Assembly (NCBI GenBank): GCA_017527905.1
Contig: JAFXPK010000048.1
Coordinates: 1 to 40,314 of the forward strand
Direction: 5' to 3'
DNA from: Paludibacteraceae bacterium
GTDB lineage: Bacteria > Bacteroidota > Bacteroidia > Bacteroidales > Paludibacteraceae
DNA: 40,314 nt
The notes under the pieces were generated by a model, which worked only from the letters and a program-made list of their open reading frames with translations, had not been told where the DNA came from and did not search any database. Positions 31,514 to 39,193 of this stretch are shown here, one piece after another (position 1 is the first letter of the stretch; each line of letters starts with the position of its first letter). A program made the translations under genes and the position numbers.

Positions 31514-31996
31514 ATGGAATCATTATTGCTAAAGAACATATGTTTGTCTGTAATCCTGGCAATGGGAACGCTCTGTTATGCGGAACCATTCGTGACAGAT
31601 TCAGCGAAGAGGGTATCTTCGCAATTGCCCAATGATAACATCGCCCTGCGGAAAGATTCCGACAGTGCGGTGATTAGGGAGGATAGCGTTTATCGACATG
31701 TGGATAAAAAGGCCCAATTCCCGGGAGGCCCTGATTCTTTGAAATCTTTCATGGAAAAGAACCTTATTCTTCCTCCTTCGCAGGATTGTTTTGAAGGGTC
31801 GGTTATCGTTCGATTCATAGTAGAGAAGGATGGTTCTATTTCGGATGTGAAGGTTATACGATCTATAGAACCCTTGGTGGATGACGAAGCGGTGAGGGTG
31901 GTCCGATCAATGCCTAAATGGATTCCGGCGGAAAAGGATGGGAAGGCGGTTCGGTCTCGCCTCATGTTGCCAGTTAAATTTGGATTATATCGATAG
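31514..31996 (+). CDS. TonB C-terminal domain protein, short paralogue
   Basis: A 160-residue protein with a signal peptide (MESLLLKNICLSVILAMGTLCYA) and then a TonB C-terminal domain (KKAQFPGGPDSLKSFMEKN ... LPVKFGLY). It lacks the Cys-rich cytoplasmic part and the anchor of its neighbour, so it should be a soluble periplasmic protein unable to couple directly to ExbBD. DNA of the two domains is nearly identical over long stretches (for example GAGGGTGGTCC...CGGTTCGGTCT in both), showing recent tandem duplication or gene conversion. It may modulate the full-length protein, or bind peptidoglycan or a receptor. Confidence 0.8.
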   Translation: MESLLLKNICLSVILAMGTLCYAEPFVTDSAKRVSSQLPNDNIALRKDSDSAVIREDSVYRHVDKKAQFPGGPDSLKSFMEKNLILPPSQDCFEGSVIVRFIVEKDGSISDVKVIRSIEPLVDDEAVRVVRSMPKWIPAEKDGKAVRSRLMLPVKFGLYR

Positions 31997-32030
31997 GGAG
32001 ACGAATGCCTATTTGTTATAGAAATTTCAC

Positions 32031-32108
32031 TTATCTCGATAAAAATGTAGTTCGTTCACACTTTTATCTCGATAAAAATGTAGTTCGTTCACACTTTTAT
32101 CGAGATAA
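32031..32108 (+). repeat. 33-bp-period repeat array upstream of second AAA_14/DUF4143 gene
   Basis: Two identical 33-bp units (32031-32063 and 32064-32096), each starting with the near-palindrome TTATC-TC-GATAA, followed at the next 33-bp step by the reverse complement form TTATC-GA-GATAA (32097-32108). All three dyads are exactly in phase. A possible -7 box, TATACTTG (32132-32139), lies just downstream. Parallel to the array at 7900-8044. Confidence 0.9.
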
Positions 32109-32131
32109 TTTTATTATAGAAATTTTTTTTG

Positions 32132-32139
32132 TATACTTG
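32132..32139 (+). promoter_or_regulatory. Possible -7 box of second AAA_14/DUF4143 gene
   Basis: TATACTTG, one base from TAnnTTTG, 26 bases before the ATG. It lies 23 bp after the last dyad, so the array would cover the region from the -33 area upstream. Confidence 0.4.
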
Positions 32140-32165
32140 CAGTCTGAAATACTATAACAATCAAT

Positions 32166-33482
32166 ATGAAACGGACTGCGATACAACAACTTTATGAATG
32201 GAAAAACCAGAAGAAACGCAAGCCCCTTATTATGCGTGGCGCCAGACAGGTCGGCAAAACATGGATGATGAGGGAGTTTGGAAAGGAAGCTTTTGCGGAA
32301 ACCATTTACATAAATTTTGAAAATGAACCACGTTTCAAGAGCCTTTTCATACAAGACTACAACACAGAACGTATTCTTTCCATCCTACAAATTTATCATG
32401 GGAAGAGGATAGATCCAGCCGATACGCTAATCATCTTTGACGAAATACAAGCTTCGGAGGGAGGTATCACGTCCCTAAAATATTTCGCTGAAAACGCCCC
32501 GCAGTACGCTATTATAGCGGCTGGGTCGTTGTTAGGTATTTCACTACATCATCAATTATCCTTTCCTGTTGGTAAGGTCTCGTTCCTTGACTTACATCCG
32601 ATGTCATTTGAGGAATTTCTTATGGCAAATGGAAAGGAACTTTTGGTGGAAACGATGAAGAATCAACAATGGGAAGTGTTACAACCGTTTCACCAAGAAT
32701 TGCTTGATCTGTTGCGGACATATCTATTCGTAGGGGGAATGCCAGAGGTGGTACAGAAGTGGGTCGACACACATAATTTTCATGAGGTACGGAATATACA
32801 ACATGAAATATTACATTCCTATCAAGCAGATTTTTCCAAACATGCTCCGAGAGAACAATTACCTCGTATGGAGATGGTGTGGGATAGCCTTCCTTCTCAA
32901 CTAAGCAAGGAAAACAAAAAGTTTGTGTATGGTATTATTCGGGAAGGAGCTCGCGCCAAGGATTTTGAATTGGCTATAATGTGGCTATGTGATTGCGGAT
33001 TGATATTGCGGTCTCATCGTGTGAGTGCGCCAAGAATGCCGCTTAAGGCTTATCAAGATATGCAGGTCTTCAAACTTTATATGCTGGATGTAGGATTACT
33101 GTCCGCCTCGGTTGGATTAGATGCCAAGACACTGATTGATGGTAATGCCATCTTTACAGAATTCAAGGGGGCACTAACGGAACAATACGTTATGCAAGAG
33201 TTAACCACCTTGCAACCTGATTATGTAGGTTATTGGACTAACGACCGAAGTACTTCAGAGGTGGATTTTATCTTGCAACAATATGGCTATGTAATTCCTA
33301 TAGAAGTGAAATCAGGAGAAAATCTGCGTTCCCGTAGTTTCACCCTTTTCTGCAAGACTTACTCGCCTGAGAGGGCAATCAAAACCTCCCCCCTACCATA
33401 TCATGCTGATGAAAAGATTCATAATGTGCCGTTGTATGGCTTGAAGACATTTTGCTCCTGCCTCAACAACCATATCCATTGA
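32166..33482 (+). CDS. AAA_14 / DUF4143 ATP-binding protein
   Basis: A 438-residue protein of the same family as the one at 8052-9338 but of a different subgroup. Walker A is GARQVGKT (25-32) and Walker B LIIFDEIQ (88-95). AAGSLLGISLHHQLSFPVGK is the sensor-like block. Toward the end the PD-(D/E)XK-like core looks intact: SEVDFIL and then IPIEVKSGENLRSRS, with Asp and the E-x-K pair. It could therefore still be a nuclease, unlike its partner. It is AT-richer than the core genes and follows the TonB pair, separated by a repeat array. It is convergent with the metallopeptidase gene, 19 bp apart. Confidence 0.88.
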   Translation: MKRTAIQQLYEWKNQKKRKPLIMRGARQVGKTWMMREFGKEAFAETIYINFENEPRFKSLFIQDYNTERILSILQIYHGKRIDPADTLIIFDEIQASEGGITSLKYFAENAPQYAIIAAGSLLGISLHHQLSFPVGKVSFLDLHPMSFEEFLMANGKELLVETMKNQQWEVLQPFHQELLDLLRTYLFVGGMPEVVQKWVDTHNFHEVRNIQHEILHSYQADFSKHAPREQLPRMEMVWDSLPSQLSKENKKFVYGIIREGARAKDFELAIMWLCDCGLILRSHRVSAPRMPLKAYQDMQVFKLYMLDVGLLSASVGLDAKTLIDGNAIFTEFKGALTEQYVMQELTTLQPDYVGYWTNDRSTSEVDFILQQYGYVIPIEVKSGENLRSRSFTLFCKTYSPERAIKTSPLPYHADEKIHNVPLYGLKTFCSCLNNHIH

Positions 33483-33501
33483 TGCATGTATTCTATGTAC
33501 C

Positions 33502-35607
33502 CTATGGCATTCTCCTCACCTTCCTCACACTACCGTCGCTCATCTTCACAAGATTAATGCCTTGCTGCAGTGAAGGGATTTGTATGCCTAACATCGAGTA
33601 GTAGGCGATTGGATAGGGCTCTTCGGAAGAATATGTCAATACGTTTGTGGCTTCCTCTATTAGCACATATCCTGTGCGTTCGGAAGTGATATGGATATTA
33701 AACACGAAGGTGGCCACCGCTGTTTTCCCTCCCTTCTGATATTTGATGGCTTGACGGATCGTATAGTTGGAACCGTTCGCCACCTTGCCCGGATATTGCC
33801 CAAGGGAGAACGTGAGGCTGTTGGCGTCGAACTCGCTGAAGACGTAGCCGGAGGCATAATCGCAACGGTTGCCGGAGGCGGAGAACCAGTGTCCGTAGCC
33901 ATTCGCCGAAGAGGCTGAGTTGTTGATCACCCCGTTGGCATCGACCGCATAGAACATGGCACGCCCATCGGTTGGTCCTGAACTGGTCCATTGCGTGAGA
34001 AGGGTACCCACCGCAGAGGCTTGCATCTGGAAGGCCGTACCAAGGCTGGATGCCGCAGCTCCTTCCACCTTCAGGGTTATGCCTTGGTAAACGCTTGATG
34101 AGGCAGGGAAATATACATCATAGGAAAGCTCCACATCCTTGATATCCTCCGTATCGGAGATATTAGCCGCTCCCCAAATGTTAGTGCCTTTGAATTCAAC
34201 GGTATAGGGCCATTGGTCATCATTCGTGATCTCCTCGTCCCACTTATGCTGAATGTATGCGGAAGGCGAGGGCGAAACGACCAAGAACAGTTTCTTCACC
34301 CCTTCGGGCACCACGCAACTCGCCACACCTTTCACCTCCGCATTGGCATCGGAACTGGTGCAATAGACCTCCTCGTCATAAAAATATCTCCTTGAACCAT
34401 CCGCCATAAGCGCCACATAGCCTAAGTGAAAACCGCGGGATGAGTATTGGTTGAAGGTATTATAAGCTGATACATTGACGGTTACGAACCGTTCCCCGTT
34501 AAAATATTGTTTCGCGTCCCCTTTGGGAAGAGATGCGCCCTTCGCAAGCGATGTGAAATCGACGGATACTTCAGTGCCCGCCTTCGGTACATTGAGCTGG
34601 ATGATATTGAAGCCAGTGCTTTGTGGACAACTGCTGTACGTCACCTGATACTTAGCCGCCCCGAGCGCAATGTAATCATAGCGGAGCGTGCCGATGTAAT
34701 CATCCGCCTCATCCCGCACATTATCCATGTCCATCGTAGCCATCTTCATGGCATAAAGGAAGTACTCCATATAGAGGCCGGAAGCATCCATGTTCATCAT
34801 CTTCATAAAGCTCTCGTTCGGGTCCGCCCCATAACCAGGATTGAAGCGCCACAGTTCGCCTATGACATCAATACCATATTTCCCGGTGAGATAATAGTGC
34901 CACCAATAAGACTGGTACCTGTGCCACTCGTGCGTCATCGCATAATTGTGGGTATTCATGAATAGATTCCAGCTCTGCTCCCACTTCAATGCGGGATAGG
35001 ACTGGTTGGCCTGCCATTGCGCGGTCTGTTCCCAGAATGTGGAACCGCTACCGATGGCGGTCCGGAAGCCCGAATAGCCTTTGAGGTCAGAGTAGACCTG
35101 ATATTGGAAAGAGTGTCCAACCTCATGAGCGACGGAATGTCCGACAGGCTTGCTGGTGCTTGGACTGAGCCAAAGGGCACCGATGACATCGTCATATCCG
35201 CCACCATAGCACACCCACTCGGTGGTATGGTTCAGAAGGACCATCATCTTGTATTTCGACACGTTAGAGTTGCCTTCATCACAGAAAGCCAGCTCGCCAA
35301 CGTTCATGGCATAGAAGCCCTCGCATTTTTTCAGTAGGTCGTCAATATCCACCCGATAGGTTGAGGGGGCGTTCGTGGGGTTCGTGTTGCCGTAATACTT
35401 ATCCCAGTAGACGATGAAGTTGTCGCTCTCCTTCGAACGGGACTTGGACCAAGTGTATTGGTTGTTGGGGTCACTTTCACTATAGATCATAGTGTCGGTC
35501 CGATTCTTCCACTCCCGGGGAATGTAAAGACTCTTTTGTGCGGATAAGGGCATCGAGAGGAACAATGATGTCCATGCGAGAAGTGTTATTGTAAGTGATT
35601 TGCCCAT
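33502..35607 (-). CDS. Secreted DUF6055-like zinc metallopeptidase candidate
   Basis: A 701-residue exported protein. Signal peptide about 1-23 (MGKSLTITLLAWTSLFLSMPLSA); start at 35607 preferred over an upstream in-frame ATG at 35655. The N-terminal half matches DUF6055-type proteins: FIVYWDKYYG, and SVAHEVGHSFQYQ with HEVGH at 161-165, plus FWEQTAQWQA at about 192-200, where Glu193 can be the third zinc ligand. So a gluzincin-like peptidase is likely, not proven. The C-terminal half is beta-rich (DUF4859-like). The last residues (YYSMLGIQIPSLQQGINLVKMSDGSVRKV) form a short end motif common in Bacteroidales secreted proteins; whether it is a T9SS signal is unclear. Probably cell surface or outside. 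Confidence 0.75.
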   Translation of the reverse strand: MGKSLTITLLAWTSLFLSMPLSAQKSLYIPREWKNRTDTMIYSESDPNNQYTWSKSRSKESDNFIVYWDKYYGNTNPTNAPSTYRVDIDDLLKKCEGFYAMNVGELAFCDEGNSNVSKYKMMVLLNHTTEWVCYGGGYDDVIGALWLSPSTSKPVGHSVAHEVGHSFQYQVYSDLKGYSGFRTAIGSGSTFWEQTAQWQANQSYPALKWEQSWNLFMNTHNYAMTHEWHRYQSYWWHYYLTGKYGIDVIGELWRFNPGYGADPNESFMKMMNMDASGLYMEYFLYAMKMATMDMDNVRDEADDYIGTLRYDYIALGAAKYQVTYSSCPQSTGFNIIQLNVPKAGTEVSVDFTSLAKGASLPKGDAKQYFNGERFVTVNVSAYNTFNQYSSRGFHLGYVALMADGSRRYFYDEEVYCTSSDANAEVKGVASCVVPEGVKKLFLVVSPSPSAYIQHKWDEEITNDDQWPYTVEFKGTNIWGAANISDTEDIKDVELSYDVYFPASSSVYQGITLKVEGAAASSLGTAFQMQASAVGTLLTQWTSSGPTDGRAMFYAVDANGVINNSASSANGYGHWFSASGNRCDYASGYVFSEFDANSLTFSLGQYPGKVANGSNYTIRQAIKYQKGGKTAVATFVFNIHITSERTGYVLIEEATNVLTYSSEEPYPIAYYSMLGIQIPSLQQGINLVKMSDGSVRKVRRMP

Positions 35608-35711
35608 CTGCCTTGAGTTTTTCGTTATGTGATGACCCGGGAACCGAAAGCGCATACGTCAGTAAGTAAGAGGCATAGGTCAGAAATCCATCCAACCCTT
35701 TATGCCTCATG

Positions 35712-36083
35712 TTATCTCTCCACCTCGTACTCCTTTTCCCAGGCTAGTATACCACCCTCCATGTTATATACATCCTTGAACCCGTTCTTCACCATAAGGT
35801 TCATGGCGTTGAGGCTTCTCTTTCCGGAGCGGCAATAGACCAGCACCGTCTTCCTCTTCTTGACCGCCTTGGCGATGTTCTTTTCGAAGTCGGGACTGCG
35901 GAAGTCTACGTTCTGAGCGCCCTTGATATGACCGGCGGCGAACTCCTGCGGTGTACGCACATCCACCACCTGTAGGGTCGAGTCCTTGGTGATCATGTCG
36001 TGGAACTCCTGCGGAGAAATGTTCTTTTGGGCGCAGGCCACCATGGAAAAAAGAATCCCTAATAACAAAAACAATCTTTTCAT
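35712..36083 (-). CDS. Rhodanese-like domain lipoprotein
   Basis: A 123-residue protein. Signal with lipobox SMVAC (Cys17), then one rhodanese domain: VVDVRTPQEFAAGHIKGAQNV and the active-site loop VYCRSGKRS with its catalytic Cys. In the family this Cys carries a persulfide for sulfur transfer; a lipid-anchored periplasmic form like this is frequent in Bacteroidetes, with no known acceptor. The domain is complete but minimal. It stands 57 bp from purN and 104 bp upstream of the metallopeptidase gene, and may share its transcript with one of them. Confidence 0.88.
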   Translation of the reverse strand: MKRLFLLLGILFSMVACAQKNISPQEFHDMITKDSTLQVVDVRTPQEFAAGHIKGAQNVDFRSPDFEKNIAKAVKKRKTVLVYCRSGKRSLNAMNLMVKNGFKDVYNMEGGILAWEKEYEVER

Positions 36084-36140
36084 AACTATATATAATTAAG
36101 GTGCGTCCGAAGGATTCACCGATTTAATATATATAACCAA

Positions 36141-36707
36141 TCATTCGCCGATCACCTGAGCGATCACCTGCGGGAAGTATTGGTACTCCAGTTCGTGCAC
36201 GTTATGTGCGACGTCATCCGGCGTGTCGGTAGGGAGCACCTTGCACTTCGCTTGGAAGATGACCTGACCCTCATCCAAGTTTTCGTTCACGTAGTGGATG
36301 GAGATACCGCTCTCCTTCTCGCCGGCGGCGACCACCGCCTCGTGCACGTGCGAGCCGTACATGCCTTTCCCGCCGAACTTAGGCAAGAGGGCTGGGTGGA
36401 TGTTGATGATCCGGTTAGGGAAAGCTTGGATGATGGATGACGGAACCTGCAGGAGGAAACCCGCCAGAATCACGTAATCGATCTTCGCCTCCTGCAACCA
36501 ACCCAGAACGGTGCCGTCCTTCAATTCGTCTTTCGTGAAAAGTCTAAAAGGGACGTTCAAACGTTCCGCGCGCACCTTCACATAGGCGTCTTTCTTATTA
36601 CATAATATAAAAGGGAAGGAGACATTTTTGTTGCCTGAAAAGTAGTTGATGATGTTTTCCGCATTTGATCCAGAGCCCGAAGCGAAAATGGCTAATTTTT
36701 TTTCCAT
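36141..36707 (-). CDS. purN: Phosphoribosylglycinamide formyltransferase
   Basis: A 188-residue enzyme of purine synthesis: transfers a formyl group from 10-formyl-THF to GAR. Motifs: FASGSGSNAENI (phosphate site), NIHPALLPKFGGKGMYG with the catalytic Asn/His, and LDEGQVIFQAKC with the catalytic Asp. KGMYG replaces the PG-x-HA pattern of E. coli, as in other Bacteroidetes. Full length. It is divergent from acpP; this pairing is common in Bacteroidales. A good promoter lies upstream. Confidence 0.96.
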   Translation of the reverse strand: MEKKLAIFASGSGSNAENIINYFSGNKNVSFPFILCNKKDAYVKVRAERLNVPFRLFTKDELKDGTVLGWLQEAKIDYVILAGFLLQVPSSIIQAFPNRIINIHPALLPKFGGKGMYGSHVHEAVVAAGEKESGISIHYVNENLDEGQVIFQAKCKVLPTDTPDDVAHNVHELEYQYFPQVIAQVIGE

Positions 36708-36736
36708 TTGATTTCAAATTTCGTTTTAGACATAAA

Positions 36737-36767
36737 AAAAGATACACATTTGGGGGTGATTGTGCAA
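36737..36767 (-). promoter_or_regulatory. purN promoter
   Basis: On the minus strand TTG (36765-36767), 20 nt, TATCTTTT (36737-36744), 29 bases before the purN start. One base from the TAnnTTTG consensus. Confidence 0.55.
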
Positions 36768-36814
36768 TATTTTGGATTTTTTGTAGGACATTACACGTTT
36801 TATCTCGCCAAAAA

Positions 36815-36826
36815 TATGTTTCTTTG
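36815..36826 (+). promoter_or_regulatory. Possible acpP promoter -7 region
   Basis: TATGTTTCTTTG contains two overlapping near matches to TAnnTTTG, about 45 bases before the acpP ATG. A TTTT at 36797-36800 may act as the -33 element. Weak but well placed for this highly expressed gene. Confidence 0.4.
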
Positions 36827-36871
36827 CACCGCAAATTTAACACATAAATTATTAACTAAAAAATTAAGATT

Positions 36872-37108
36872 ATGTCAGAAGTAGCACAGAAAGTTAAATC
36901 GATTATTGTAGAGAAATTAGGCGTTGAGTTGGAGGAGGTAACCGATGAGGCAAGTTTCACTAACGATTTGGGTGCAGATTCATTGGATACTGTGGAGTTG
37001 ATCATGGAGTTCGAGAAGGAGTTCGGAATCCAGATCTCTGACGACCAAACGGAGAAGATCTCAACAGTAGGCGAGGCAATCAAATTGATTGAGTCAGAAA
37101 TGAAATAA
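36872..37108 (+). CDS. acpP: Acyl carrier protein
   Basis: A 78-residue acidic helical protein. [11 protein letters not shown] contains the DSLD motif at residues 36-39; Ser37 receives the phosphopantetheine arm that carries growing acyl chains. Size and sequence are standard. It comes 18 bp before fabF and is followed by rnc, the acpP-fabF-rnc order shared by many Bacteroidales. Confidence 0.98.
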   Translation: MSEVAQKVKSIIVEKLGVELEEVTDEASFTNDLGADSLDTVELIMEFEKEFGIQISDDQTEKISTVGEAIKLIESEMK

Positions 37109-37126
37109 GGTCATAGTTTACAAGCT

Positions 37127-38377
37127 ATGAATTTTAGAAGAGTTGTAGTAACGGGAGTGGGCGCGATTACGCCAATAGGGAACGATGTTCCTACTTATTG
37201 GAGCGCATTACTGAAAGGTGTGAGCGGGGCCGCTCCCATTACGCTCTTTGATGCGACGAACTTCAAGACGAACTTCGCCTGTGAGGTGAAGGGTTTCGAT
37301 CCGCTGGATTACTTCGACAAGAAAGAGGCGCGTAAGCTCGACAGGCACGTCCAGCTTGCCATCGCCGCGTCGAAAGAGTGCATGGACGATGCGAAGTTCG
37401 ACATGGAGAAGTTGGATACCGACAGGGGAGGAGTCATATTCTCCACGGGTATCGGAGGTATCACCTCATTGGAGCAAGGCTTTGAAGAATTCCAATCCTG
37501 TGGCAAATTCAATCCGTTTTACATAACGAGGATGATCGCCGACATGGCGGCCGGACATATTTCGATGTTGTATAAGTTCCGCGGACCGAATTTCGGTATC
37601 GTATCCGCTTGTGCGTCATCGACACATGCATTGAGCGCCGCTTGCGACATGATTCGCTTAGGCAGGGCGGATGTGATGATCACAGGTGGAGTTGAGACAG
37701 CCATCACGCGCAGCGGCATCGGCGGATTCTGTGCGATGCATGCGCTCTCGACGAGGAATGACGACCCTCAGACAGCCTCTCGACCTTTCAGCGCATCGAG
37801 AGACGGGTTTGTGATGGGTGAAGGAGCGGGATGCTTGGTATTCGAGGAATATGAGCATGCCGTCAACAGAGGAGCGAAGATATATGCGGAGGTTGTGGGC
37901 GTAGGCGCATCTGCGGATGCCTACCACATGACGGCGACACACCCGGAAGGAGCGGGCGCGGTCTTGGTCATGGAAGCCGCCTTAAAGGATGCTGGCATGC
38001 GTCCGGAGGAGATCGACTACATCAACATGCACGGAACATCCACACCGTTGGGAGACCCTTCGGAGGTGAAGGCCATCCTAAGCGTGTTCAAGGAACATTC
38101 CTACAAGATGAGCCTGAGCTCTACCAAGTCAATGACGGGACATCTCCTCGGCGGAACAGGTGCGGTAGAGGCCATCGCCTCCATCCTAGCCATCAGGGAC
38201 GGTATGATCCCACCAACCATCAACCACCAAGAGGGTGACGATGACCCTGAAATAGATTACAAACTGGACTTCACCTTCAACAAGGCGAAGAAACGTGATA
38301 TTAAGACCGCCATGTCCAATACCTTCGGGTTCGGCGGCCATAATGCGACAATCATATTTAAGAAATTTGAAGGTTAA
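37127..38377 (+). CDS. fabF: 3-oxoacyl-[acyl-carrier-protein] synthase II
   Basis: A 416-residue condensing enzyme that lengthens acyl-ACP with malonyl-ACP in fatty acid synthesis. Catalytic triad visible: Cys162 (SACASSTHAL), His302 (NMHGTSTPLGD), His339 (SMTGHLLGG), with Lys334 nearby. The C-terminal NTFGFGGHNATIIF block is standard for KAS II. Complete, cytoplasmic, cotranscribed with acpP; rnc starts 19 bp after the stop. Confidence 0.97.
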   Translation: MNFRRVVVTGVGAITPIGNDVPTYWSALLKGVSGAAPITLFDATNFKTNFACEVKGFDPLDYFDKKEARKLDRHVQLAIAASKECMDDAKFDMEKLDTDRGGVIFSTGIGGITSLEQGFEEFQSCGKFNPFYITRMIADMAAGHISMLYKFRGPNFGIVSACASSTHALSAACDMIRLGRADVMITGGVETAITRSGIGGFCAMHALSTRNDDPQTASRPFSASRDGFVMGEGAGCLVFEEYEHAVNRGAKIYAEVVGVGASADAYHMTATHPEGAGAVLVMEAALKDAGMRPEEIDYINMHGTSTPLGDPSEVKAILSVFKEHSYKMSLSSTKSMTGHLLGGTGAVEAIASILAIRDGMIPPTINHQEGDDDPEIDYKLDFTFNKAKKRDIKTAMSNTFGFGGHNATIIFKKFEG

Positions 38378-38396
38378 ATTTCTCATAAAAGAGGCG

Positions 38397-39179
38397 ATGA
38401 ACCGGGTAAGGCTTCTTTGGGCATCTTCCAAAGAAGATTATTTGGTTATCCAAAGGCAACTCGGCTTCACCCCCCACAATGTGGATTACTATAACCTCGC
38501 ACTGTCCCATAAGTCTGTTATGGTCAGGGCGAAGAAAGATAGTCAATCGAACGAACGGCTCGAATATTTGGGCGACGCCATCATCGAGGCTATCGTGTCG
38601 GACATCCTTTATAAGCAATACAAGAACGCGGACGAAGGTGTCCTGACCAATATGCGAGTCAAATTGGTGCAACGCGATACCCTGAACAAAGTGGCTCAAC
38701 AGATGGGGCTTGAAAAGATCATCAAGACCTCGCCCATGAACAAAACACATAACTTCAATGTATATGGTAACGCCCTCGAGGCTTTGGTAGGTGCCATCTA
38801 TTTGGACAAGGGCTTCGATTTCACTTATTATTATTTGAAGGATATCGTCCTCAAGAAGTTCATGGACATGTCTAAGGTGATCAACGATGACCATGACTAC
38901 AAGTCCAAACTCATCGAATGGTGCCAGAAGAACCGCGTGCACATCGCCTACTCCGTGGTCAACGAGTCGAAGGACAAAGACCACAACGTCATGTTCAAGT
39001 CCGAAGTCCGCCTCAACAGCGTGCACGGAGGATATGGCACCGGCTACTCCAAGAAGGAGTCCCAACAAATGGCTTCCCAATCGGCCTTGAGACGACTGAA
39101 AAAAGACAGGAATTTTTTCCGCAAGGAGAAAAAAAACGATAGTAACGTTCAAAGCCAAGACTCGTCTTGCGCTGAATAA
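38397..39179 (+). CDS. rnc: Ribonuclease III
   Basis: A 260-residue double-strand RNA nuclease for rRNA processing. The signature NERLEYLGDA (52-61) and the second acidic site in NALEALVGAIY are intact. A C-terminal dsRNA-binding domain (about 160-235) has GYGTGYSKKESQQMASQSAL. A basic, Ser-rich tail follows. The start at 38397 (ATG) is chosen over longer in-frame ones from 38295, which would overlap fabF by about 80 bp. Confidence 0.95.
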   Translation: MNRVRLLWASSKEDYLVIQRQLGFTPHNVDYYNLALSHKSVMVRAKKDSQSNERLEYLGDAIIEAIVSDILYKQYKNADEGVLTNMRVKLVQRDTLNKVAQQMGLEKIIKTSPMNKTHNFNVYGNALEALVGAIYLDKGFDFTYYYLKDIVLKKFMDMSKVINDDHDYKSKLIEWCQKNRVHIAYSVVNESKDKDHNVMFKSEVRLNSVHGGYGTGYSKKESQQMASQSALRRLKKDRNFFRKEKKNDSNVQSQDSSCAE

Positions 39180-39193
39180 AGTGTCATAATAGG

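Noticed and set aside
31985..31996. Fourth operator TTATATCGATAG before the 33-bp array
   Set aside because: Matches the TTATC-N2-GATAA dyad in 10 of 12 positions but lies at the stop of the TonB-like gene, 46 bp from the first dyad, out of the 33-bp phase.
35670..35708. GAGGCATA/TATGCCTC inverted repeat as terminator of the rhodanese gene
   Set aside because: The stem is only 8 bp with a loop of over 20 bases and no T-run follows, so it is probably chance or a weak leader structure.
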